Positions 50,168 through 60,400 of a DNA stretch of 64,000 bases are shown one piece after another. Every line of letters begins with the position of its first letter. Position 1 is the stretch's first letter. The translations under genes were made by a program, and so were the position numbers. The notes below the pieces were generated by a model. It ran no database searches, was not told where the DNA came from, and saw nothing but the letters and a program-made list of their open reading frames with translations. This DNA is from Hybos culiciformis (taxonomy: Eukaryota; Arthropoda; Insecta; Diptera; Hybotidae): assembly GCA_964007475.1 (NCBI GenBank), contig OZ023273.1, positions 6,362,176-6,426,175 of the forward strand. The letters are read 5' to 3'.

Positions 50168-53100
50168 AAAATGTAAATTAACAGTTCCTCCTCAAAACTT
50201 TCTTAATTATATTAAAATATTATAGGATAAGTTTGCTGAAAATTTCGATTTACATGTGACAGAAAATAATTTAGTAAGTAAATTAGCTTCCCTTCTTACA
50301 AACGTTCTTTCAAATGTTGTGAAAATTTCAATAAAATTTATTTAATTCATTTTTTCATACGTGTGCGCATATATTTCATTTTAAATTTTTTTAATAAAAA
50401 TGTAAAAATTAGAAAAAATAGAAATAAAATGTTGTCTGTGATGAGTTTATAAAATTAAAAGTCTTGTTTTATTTCGTAACTTTTAAAAAAGCAACCATCC
50501 CATCCCTGATCATTTTTATTCAACACAATGATAGATTTTGAGTAAAAAAACATAGATTTTTTGGCGGGACGAATTATATTTTCTATGGCAGATACTTTAC
50601 TTTATAAAATAGGTGTACAATGCTATTTGTTTCTATTGCCATATATTTTGAATATGTAAATGAAAATAAGTGAACAATAATAGTGACAAGCTGCTATAAT
50701 GTTTTAACAACATCAACAAGATCCGACTACTGCACATTACTAGTAAAAATAAATTAGTAAAAATAACTACTCCATTTACAGTTACATCATTAATTTTCAA
50801 TTGAAGGAGATGTTATAAAGTTTGAATTAAATATCTCATAAAAACTTTGAAAAGCTTGATTCTAACAGGTGTTCCTTATTTTGTTCAAGCAATTTTTCCA
50901 TTTACATTATCATGCTGAAATTATGATTTTTTTTATAGATTTACTATGATTTTATTTAACTTTTATTATTATACCTCATAGTATGTATATCACATAATAT
51001 ATTTAAAATAAATACACTTGGATACGTCACAAAGCTTTAAAGAAAAATCAATTTTGTAAAATGTTGCTTTCATTGAAATGAAACTGAAGTATCCATAAAT
51101 TAAAGAAGCTATTTTGTGCATTATTGCAGCATAAATAAATATTTCAAAAGAATTTTCATTTTATTTTCCAACAATAATCTTTTGTCCAATAAAATTATTT
51201 TAATTTATACTGTGGGTAATTTTTCAAGCATTCGATGAAAACAATTCTATCAATATTCAATAAGAACGTTAACTTTCTATAACCGATAACTAATACGAAT
51301 TTTAATCTTCTTTTGTAAATTGCAAGTTCTACAGTTCTTATAAGTAATACCTACTTCTTAATTTTAATCAGAATTAACTTGTTCTAATCAATAGAAATTA
51401 TTAAAAATATTAATAATTATGCAAATGACGCAATTCGATGCTTTTGATATAAATTCAATGGTACGTAGGACGTAATTTAGTCGTTCTATCTATTTTTATA
51501 TTTATATAATTAGGGCCCTGGATAAAGTTCTAATCCATACTGATGCTACCAGTCTATAGAAAAAGATGGAAAAATATTTTTATGTATATGGAAATGAGTT
51601 TAGCATTTAAGAGTTCAGCATAGTTATCTATATCTATATAGTGTTATATATTAAAATAACTAGGATTTCGGTTTGTATTTCAAAATAAGAAAATAAAGAA
51701 AGAGAATAAATAACAACAGAAGTGAAAACTTTAAAGTTAAATTATTTAACGACCTCTCCCTTTGTGACATGAATTATTTTATTGGAAAATTTAATATTTT
51801 TTTTAATACTTAATGGGTGCTGTTCGCGCTCAGGGTTAATAGTTTTTGCTTAATTTTTTTTCATATAGTAAAAGAACGTTTTCATACTGAATATATATTT
51901 TTTTTTTTTTAAATTATGATAGTCCTGTTCCTGTATGTTCTTTTCTTTTGTAACTAAGAGTAACTACGAGAGCCTGTAAATTTGAAAAGTATTTATTTTT
52001 ATGCCTAAGCCTGTATGTGAGTAAATACTCTAAAATAATTTGAAAGATAAAAGACAAGTTGACTTCTAAACTACCAGCAATAATACATCTTGTAGTCTTC
52101 ATTTCTATGAAGACATATAAATAATACCTGATCATTCATTTGATATATTCTCATTTATAATATTGCTGTTTGGTACCATTACTATGGTTATTAATAATTA
52201 AGAAAAAGTGAATTATTTTCATATTCAAAAATTTATAATTTCTTCCTTCTTTGTTGAATTTTATTTTATGACTTTTGTTTTTACATACGTAGTACATAAA
52301 TTTACTTACCTATACATAATATCTTATAAATGATAAAAATCATTTCCAAATCTAGGAGTTAATTATATTGCTTAATAAAAAAAAAAGAAGAAATTGTAAA
52401 TTAAATTTTCATAAATTAGGTCAGACAAATATTTTATATACAAAATATGTATATATATGTAACACAACATGTTGTTGTTGTCTAATAAACATCATCTATC
52501 ACAATATTTCTTTTATATTGCGAATATGAAAAAAAGAAATTAAATTAATACTCTTGTCTTATAATTTCTTGCACTATAAACAAACATTCTTGGCACAATG
52601 ACAAAATATTTCAAAATAGAAAGTATATATAAAAACAATTACGTTGTCGTAGTTTTATACTTTTTTTTTCCATGTATTTTATTTATTATTTCTTTTAAGA
52701 GAAATTCATGTTAATTTATGTATACTGTATACCTATAATTCAAGTACGATTGTAAGTATAAACTATGTTATTATATATTCAAAAAATATTGTATTAAAAC
52801 ATTAGATTAGTTTTACCGAACCGAAAAAAATATAAATTGCCGGTAATCAAAAATGTTTAGATAATGAAGCGAGCCGAACCATAATACCTCGCTCACAGTA
52901 GCGTAATATTTGTAACAAATGCTGTTATCCGGAATATTTCAGGCAAATGAACTGGAATAATTAACAATAAATTATCCACTAACATTCAACTTTATGTAAT
53001 TGTAATGCGAACTGCATTCGTAATTCCGTATAATTATTGGATTTTTAAGTTTGAATGCGAACAGGTTATTAACAATATTACGTTAATTTGTTTGTCGGTT

Positions 53101-53505
53101 TTGATTTTATTACATCAAAAGATCGTAATATCAATCGAATCTTGATTTTGTGTTGGGGAAATTCTATTTTAATATATAATCTCCAAAACAAAAATTTCTA
53201 AAAATAATTACTAGAAAAAAATCTAAAAAAGAAAGGTTAGAACATAATCCTTTTGTGAATTCAACAACTATTTTTCGCAACACATCTACATGACCTAAAT
53301 TGTTGAAGTGCTATTTACTTTTTCGTTCAAAAATTGTTTTTTTATTTCAGATTTTCAGTTTTCAAAAATTTTTTTTTTATTTCAGATTTTCAGTTTTTAA
53401 TTGTATAAGATATTGCTCTAAAATAAAATTTATATTTTATAAAATTGAAATATTTCTGTATCTATTTTTTGTTTTTTTTTTTAATTATTTACTATCTTTA
53501 TCAGC
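50168..53505. other. Intergenic AT-rich DNA, no gene seen
   Basis: A 49-nt segment at 50226-50274 is bounded by TATTATAG and GTAAGT and could be one more exon of the THAP-like relic, but it has no family signature. A ~36-bp tandem duplication of TTTATTTCAGATTTTCAG lies at 53342-53397. A less AT-rich patch at 52815-53060 (GCGAGCCGAACC, CTCGCTCACAGTAGCG) may be a decayed repeat. Confidence 0.5.
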
Positions 53506-54131
53506 TCATTGTGTGTTTTCATCAGAAAATTCGTCATCTTCATCAGAATCATTATAATCTCCATTTCCCATATGCAATTTAGAAAAACTTCTACTTAAAT
53601 CATCGCCACTGTGACCATCCGATGTAGGTGGATAATATTGCTGTATAGTTGCTAAAATTTCTTTCAATCCTAGTTCTGAGGATTTTGTAGATACATTAAC
53701 TTGATTAACCGGATTTACCAAATTATTGTTTTGAATAAAGGGTGTTGAAGGTGGTGCTTGTAAATTTCCATCTGTTGTTGTTGAGTTTCGTTTTTTTAAT
53801 TCGCCTAATAAATATGATATGGACATTTGATTTTCCGTCTGTTGGTTATTATTGTTTAAAGTTTGCTCTGTGTTGTTTATTTCAGAATTTTGTTCATCAT
53901 TAGCTTTTGATTGCGATATTTGTTTATTACCGTTCATAACATTTGGTTTGATATCACTGCAAGAACACTTACTAATTGGAGAATCGTTTAGCTTAGATTG
54001 TGATAAATTATTCAAAACCTCTTTATTATTATTATTATTAATAAAGCTAATTTGAGCTAATTTTTCGTATTCTGATCGCATGCATAGATAATGAAGATGT
54101 CTCGAGTGATGTTCGCCGTATTGACAAATTT
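53506..54131 (-). CDS. Unrecognised gene, exon 3 (C-terminal)
   Basis: Acceptor ATAATATTATAG|AAATTTG; 208 codons to TGA. Begins KICQYGEHHSRHLHYLC, has a NNNNN run and Gln/Asn-rich segments, ILATIQQYYPPT near residue 375, and the acidic end. The frame on the opposite strand here is a shadow. Confidence 0.75.
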
Positions 54132-56029
54132 CTATAATATTATATTTATATTTGAAAAGTTAAAACAAAAGGAAGGTAAATAAATGATGACAAAAAAAAT
54201 TTATAGTCGGTGACAAAAGATAAAAAATATTAAAAATTTTGTTTTTATGAGTTGTGTTTCTTAATTTTATATATAACTAGTCGAAATACCCGGCTTCGCA
54301 CGGTAGTCCCAAACTTAAATTAATGTCAAAACACTTTAATTCAGATTTTGTGCACTAAAAAAAAAAGAATTTCAAAATTTGTAAAATAGCCACTTCCCCG
54401 GTGCCTTAACACATCCAGACTTCCAAATAGTCGATTCGAAAACTGCTAGTACCCTATAACCATCTCGGGTCTCTAGGCTCCATATTTTTAAAATTCCAAA
54501 ATTTCCAAATTTGTTGTATAGCCCCCCAATTGAGCCCTGGCACAACGGTTGGAATCCTCTCAACATCCAGGTTTTAAATAGGCTTTTCGGGTTCAACGCT
54601 ACTATATTTTATTGGAATATACCTAAATTTCAAAACCGGCTTCTAAGGTAGACCCGCCGCCAGGGCCACGGATCAAAATTTCTAGTACCCTACAACCATC
54701 TCGGGTCCCAATGCTACTTAACCTCAAAATTTCAAAATTTCGAAATTTGTTATATAGCCCCCCCAATTGAGCCCTGGCACAACGGTTGGGGGCCTCTCAA
54801 CATCCAGTTTTTTAAATAGGTTTTTCGGGTGCTAGGCTACTATATTTTATTGGAATATACCTAAATTTCAAAACCGGCTTCTAAGGATCAAAATTTCTAG
54901 TACCCTCGGATCAAAATTTCTAGTACCCTATAACCATCCCGGGCCCCAATGATACTTAAGTTCAAAATTTCAGCCAAATCGGTCCAGCGGTTTAGGCGTG
55001 ATTGAGGACACAGGACAGAGAACAGAGAACAGAGAAACAGAGAATTTTCATTTTTATTTATAAAATTTGCTAACAATTAATTAATACTCAGTATAAGATG
55101 CAATTAGAATTCTAATGATTAATAAAATTAATTTTGAATGAAAAAAAATGTATAACTTACTAGAATTTATTTCCTTGGAAGTTTTCAATGCATTATTATC
55201 TTGATTCTTAAGCTCAACACTTAGATCATTGAAACGTTGACCAATAGATTCCATAAATGGATTTAAAGTTGATTTTAATTTTTCCTGCAATAAAATATAA
55301 TAAAATGTAATAAATTAAATATATCGGGAAATAATTGAGTACATAATAATGAAAAAAATTATTTCACTAATTACGAAAACTTTGAAAACAAACGGAAAAA
55401 TGTTGATCTAATTTTTTTTTTAAATTACAATGTTTGTCTATTCTGATAAAGTCAGTATAATTACATTTGACATATAACATTTGACATTTTAACTAAATAC
55501 TAACTTCAATAATTCCACTTATTGAGTTTTTTAGCACTTCGAAGTAAGATTCGATTTCGCCTTCAAAATCAATATCCCTTATTTCATTATTCTGAGACAT
55601 GTATGATGACGGCTCATTATTCAGTCGTATATTAATTTGTTTACTACCTTCGTCGCTGCGTCGCTTATGAATGGAATATTTATGTTTCTTCTTCGTTTTT
55701 TGTTGCAATTGAACCATTCTCGGTACTTCTTCTATTATTTCAGTTTTTAGATTTGTATCAGATTCATTTTTGATAAAAATTTTATGATTCTTCTGAATAT
55801 CTAATGCCGGAATTTCCCTTTGTTTGAACTTTGCATCCAGAGTTTGGATTACTTTATTGCTTGAATATATTCCCTGTTTGATATTTAATGTGCCCCTTTG
55901 TGGCGCTGCAGCATAATTTTCAAATTGGTCGTGCACTTGCTTTGGTTTTGGTGGCATAAATTTTTCAGTCTGATATTTCGGGATTGAAAGTAATTCCAGC
56001 GTAGCTTTGCGATTTCTTGTTTTCATCAT
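53506..56029 (-). CDS. Unrecognised three-exon gene, 424-residue protein
   Basis: Exons (transcript order) 56029-55505, 55284-55161 and 54131-53506; introns GTTAGT...TTGCAG and GTAAGT...TATTATAG, phases 0 and 1, all in frame to a TGA at 53506. I do not recognise the family. Residues 1-175 are basic and polar, with a bipartite NLS-like stretch KTKKKHKYSIHKRR (111-124). Residues 176-245 look like the most structured, likely helical segment (ESIGQRFNDLSVELKNQ, then QYGEHHSRHLHYLCMRSEYE). Residues 250-405 are Asn/Ser/Gln-rich and probably disordered, and the last ~17 are acidic (SDEDDEFSDE). No membrane segment or signal peptide. A nuclear or chromosomal role is only inference. The ORF structure, splice consistency and non-random composition support a real gene. 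Confidence 0.75.
54276..55044. mobile_element. Interspersed element with internal ~237-bp tandem units, in an intron
   Basis: Starts ACTAGTCGAAATACCCGGCT and ends near CAAATCGGTCCAGCGGTTTA, then an ACAGAGAACAGAGAAC-type tail. Sequences of both kinds (ACTAG..CCCGGCTTCGC and AATCGGTCCAGC.GTTTAGGCGTGA) recur in arthropod transposable elements, often at non-LTR retrotransposon ends (family knowledge, not a database result). Two long units share CCCCAATTGAGCCCTGGCAC (AATTG at 54528 and 54765) and a third is partial. G+C is far above the host. It sits in intron 2 of the unrecognised gene. No ORF of substance. Confidence 0.65.
55161..55284 (-). CDS. Unrecognised gene, exon 2
   Basis: TTTTATTGCAG|GAAAAATTA to TTCTA|GTAAGT. 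Encodes EKLKSTLNPFMESIGQRF and continues to KTSKEINS, a charged and probably helical segment. Confidence 0.75.
55505..56029 (-). CDS. Unrecognised gene, exon 1 (N-terminal)
   Basis: Opens with two consecutive ATG codons (56029 and 56026) preceded by an A/T-rich leader. 175 codons to donor GAA|GTTAGT. Begins MMKTRNRKATLELLSIPKYQ and includes PPKPKQ and the basic cluster. It may extend upstream as 5' UTR only. Confidence 0.75.
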
Positions 56030-56269
56030 TTTTTTTAATATTTATTCGTCGTCACTTCAAAGATTTAGGTCACTCTTCTTTAAATTAAGTTTCTAGACAA
56101 AATTTTTATAAAAAAAAAGTTTGTATAAAAGTTTTTATAAAATTTGTCCTTATTATTTTTAAGGAATATAACAAAATATTTTAATAAATTTTTGATTGAT
56201 TTAAAATTGATATAAAATGATTTATAATTCAAATAATAAATTTTTTTAATAACATTTTCTTCCATAATT

Positions 56270-56560
56270 TACCGAAGATCCATTGCAGATAATTAGGCGG
56301 TGCATTGCACCTGCTTTCATCACCAGAGGATCGATTTCAGTCTGATTTTACATCTACGAAATGTTTATTTTTTACTGTTGTTTCGTTCTGATTAATTACA
56401 ATCGCCTTTCAAATAGAATAAATGGTTCAGCCTTACTTCAAGACCTAAAAACAGTGGGAAAAAAATTTTTCCACAATTAGATTTGTATCCAGCGGTTGAA
56501 TCCACAGACACACAAGCCTGTAAAAAAGTTTCCAGCTGATATAATGATAGATCTTACCCC
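56270..56560 (+). repeat. Possible tRNA-derived SINE relic
   Basis: TTAGGCGGTGCATTGCACC resembles an A box, CTGCTTTCATCACCAG a tRNA anticodon arm with CAT in the loop, and AGAGGATCGATTTC a B box, at roughly tRNA spacing. The following ~200 bases are less AT-rich than the surroundings and unassigned. No mature tRNA fold is convincing. Confidence 0.35.
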
Positions 56561-56956
56561 CAGGTTAGACTGGATTTTTTTACTATCTTGACGAAGATAG
56601 TAGTTGAATGTATTGGTGAAATTTTATTACTTTATTAATTGTCAATTTACTATCTTCTCTACTAGCAGGATTTAAATCAAGACAGTTGAGAAGGTAGTTG
56701 ACTGGATAGTCACAGTCAGGAAAAAAGAACAAATATTTTTTTTTTACTTTAACAATACAAAATTAAAAATTGTATGCCTTGTTTTTTTTTATCACTGTAC
56801 TAAAAAAAAAAAAAAAAAAAATTAAACATGATAAAAATCTTGATAGAAATCAGGATAATAAAAAGACACTCAATCAACTATCTTCTTACAAACACAGATA
56901 AAAAACACATACAATGATCAGGTTACTATCCAGTTTACTATCCAGTCTAATCTCTG
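56561..56956. mobile_element. MITE-like element with TTAGACTGGAT ends, ~396 bp
   Basis: The left end CAGGTTAGACTGGAT and the complement of the right end (CAGAGATTAGACTGGAT) form inverted termini. Motifs CTATCTT, GATAGTA and ACTGGATAGT recur in both halves. There is no clear target duplication and no ORF. It lies between the unrecognised gene and the SLC5A gene. Confidence 0.55.
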
Positions 56957-57201
56957 CGTTAATGTCACAAATAAAACAAATAAAGCGATTAAATTAATCA
57001 CAATATTGTACTAATTTTAAAAATAATTAGGTTGGCATAAATATTCCTACTGTAACGATTTTATTTAATTTTAGCTATTATCAACTTTAAAGGATAATAA
57101 AAGTGAAAGTAAAACGTTAGTTTTATTTAATTTATTTTAAAAAAATTATACATTATAAAACTTTATACAAATTTAAAATAATAAAGGTGGTAAATTAGAA
57201 T

Positions 57202-57415
57202 TTATTTTTTCAATAAATTATTCACTTCATCTAATTCGTTTATTTTGGGTTCCTTTTTGTAAAATCTTCTTAAAAATGGTGCTATTAATTTCACATCAAC
57301 ATCTTCTGATTTAACTGTACCAAAAACTAAACCAGTTAAATTGGCTATTAATATTGAAATCATTGTCCCAAGGACTGGATACCATAAAAAGGATATATGA
57401 TTAACTTCAGAGTTT
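57202..57415 (-). CDS. SLC5A gene A exon 10 (last TM and C-tail)
   Basis: AATTATAG|AAACTCTG to TAA at 57204-57202. Encodes HISFLWYPVLGTMISILIAN (the last helix) and an Arg/Lys-rich tail, LIAPFLRRFYKKEP, ending LLKK. Confidence 0.9.
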
Positions 57416-60400
57416 CTATAATTAAAATTAAAACTGTGAGTGTATTTTTATATTATCTGGATTGGAGTTTTTTTTAGATGGATCGAATATTATCTTCTCT
57501 AAAAAATGTTTACACTATATATTTTTAATTTTATTTTGGTGTAGCAAAACTTACTCATTTCGTATTACAGAGCCAATAGTTCTATTTGCAAAACTATACT
57601 CGCAACCTTCTACTGACACTGGTTTTTCAGGATACATTATCTCGCCTCTGGTGACAGCTAGCTGCCTATTAATACAAATCCACAACATCACGATAAGGGA
57701 TACCGTCCCACCCGTTAAAGCACTCTATTAAAAATGAATTATATATATAAAACGAAACGGTTGAAATTTAATTTAAATTATTTAATTGAAGCAAGCTCAC
57801 CTTTCCATTTACCCAAGGGAAAAATATTCCCATTACAAATAAACTGAACATTGGGCCACTAGAAACAGAAGTTAATGTATTATCAAGTTGCAGAATCATA
57901 CCCAAATGTTGCAGAACAAAAACCAAGCCGAACACTCCTATACCAAATACGAGAACTGTTAGTCGCATTATTATGGCCACTGAGCGCTCACTGAGCTCCC
58001 GTTTAACAAACTTTTTTACATAATCTTCTAAAATCATTGCAGAGAGCGAATTCAAACCAGATGAAAGTGAACTTAAAGCAGCACTAAATACGCCGGCAAC
58101 AAAAATTCCAGGTAATCCAGGAACCTTACCTAAAATATTCATAAAAAATAGAGGAAGTAACTGATCCGTCTTTTCAGCCAACTAAAAAAAAATTGAAAGA
58201 AAAAAGTATTTCATTAGAACTACCGTATTTTATATAGGTCGGAAATTGAGCGATGATAGAGCAATCAAAGGCATATTTCTTAAAAAAGAAGCAATAATGG
58301 AAATTAAGTCTTGGAGTGGCTCTAAAGATTAGAATGTTATAAATATGAAAAAATGTAAAAATTTCTTTGACCTGTGTAAATGAAAAAATTAAGTTCAAAT
58401 GTACCTGTTACCAATTACGATTAAATTTTTACAAATGGTGTTTAACCAAAAGATTTTGTTTGAATTCTTTTGAGAATATCAAACTGAAATTTAATGATGG
58501 TTTCGAAAACTAAACGATTTTGGTATAACAAATAAATAATTTTAATGCATAGGGGATCGTTATGTTGTATTTAGTGCTATAGAATTTAAATCACTAAATA
58601 GAGTATTATATGCGTCTATACACATGCAATCATTTAGATGCATCTGCGTAAATAATGAAAAAATTTAGATGCATCAGCGTATATAATGAAAAAATTTAGA
58701 TGCATCAGCGTAAATAATGAAATCATTTAGATGTTTCGTATTGAATATTACGTAATACCATAGATTAAGAATACACAAAGATGGGAAGTTTCATACAACA
58801 TTTTTTCAGTCTTTTCTGGTATTTTATTGTGAAGGTGTTAGTAAAACTAAATAAAATTCTTTTCATACATTGATAATTATCACGTATTTTATTTTGTTTT
58901 ACTAACACATTGACTTAAAAATACCAAAAATAATGTTGTATGAAGCTTCCCATCTTTCTGTATTCTTAATCTATGGTAATACCTAAACAAACATAATATC
59001 TCTCACAATATTTCAATACAGCCAAATACAAAAAAAAAAAAACAGAAAAAATGAGAAGAAAAAATATTCTCTCTTTGCAACTACCTCTCCCCTACGCATT
59101 AAAACAGTATATTGGATATGTAAACAAAATTTGTTATACAACTCGTTCTGTATTTACACAAAAATACATTGACACGAGTCAATACTTATATCACGAGACC
59201 GAAGGTCGAGTGATATAAATTGACAAGTGTCAATGTATTTTTGTGTATACAGAACTCTTAATTAATAACAAATTTAGTTTACATATTCAATAATCTACTA
59301 TTATCGTATTGTTATTTCTTTTTTCACAAGAAATAATGATAATGCGAAATATTATTAAAGCTTATACCTTTGTTGTTAAAGGATCACATTTATGATAATA
59401 TGAATACACTAATAGTCCATTAAAACCATTTCCGCTGATTAAAAGAACAGATCCAATAATAAAAATGACTAAAACTTTTCGAGCAGCCTTAAGATTTGGA
59501 ACCGATAAATATCTCTGCATCATCATTTGACCGCAACATGTTATATCGATTGCGTGAATACTTCCACCTAATAGAACTGCTAAAATTGAAACACGAACTT
59601 TTGGGTCAATTGTCAAGCTAAAATATGTACATATATGAGTATATATAAATTTTAACCGAAAAAAAATATTAATAAGTTGTTAATCATACTCTGGAACTTC
59701 TATTCTTCCACTTTCGTAGTTTCGCCGAAAAACTTCTCCAAAACCACCAACATCTAAAGTTCCTTTGACTGTTATTAAGAGGACCGTACCAGCCATTATA
59801 CCACTTTGTAATGCATCTGTCCATATTACCGCTTTTAAGCCGCCCTATTAAATAAAAAAATTTTAACTTAGAATCTAATTAAAAAATTTTAAATTATTTT
59901 CAATCAAAATATTGATAAATATTATTAGGCCTGGTATTCCGGAACATTCGAGTCGAATTCTCAGAGTGTACACATATTTTGTTGTGTATTTTTGGTTTTT
60001 GTTTAAAATCATTCAAACACCTTCATGAGTATGTAGTAGGTAATTATGTTTTAAACATAATCTGTTATTTTTTTTTTTAATAATATAAAATATTAAAAAT
60101 AAAAAATTAAAATTAATAAAAATTTAACGTTGGTATTTGTTTTGGATATATAAAAAATTTGTTAATTTTACGATTTCTTGTATCAAATTAGTATTTTGAT
60201 GCCGAATCAATGAACAGTTTTCTACAGAAGTGCTTTCGTGATAAAACTACACAATATTTAAAATTTATTACTTTTTAAAATATTATTATTTGTATTGACT
60301 TACAACTAAAGTGTAAAATATGCACACCATGCAAACAATAGGTGTCACCATATGAACATAAATTCCACTGACTAAAAAAAATTATAGTTTTTAATTTAAA

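Noticed and set aside
50226..50274. Third exon of the THAP-like relic
   Set aside because: Bounded by AG and GTAAGT, but it is only 49 nt with no domain signature. Such pairs are common by chance in AT-rich DNA.
57462..57731. Plus-strand frame over SLC5A gene A exon 9
   Set aside because: Antisense of a well-supported exon.
58633..58735. CRISPR-like array of ~31-bp repeats
   Set aside because: Units are directly adjacent with no unique spacers, lie in a eukaryotic intron and belong to the foldback repeat.
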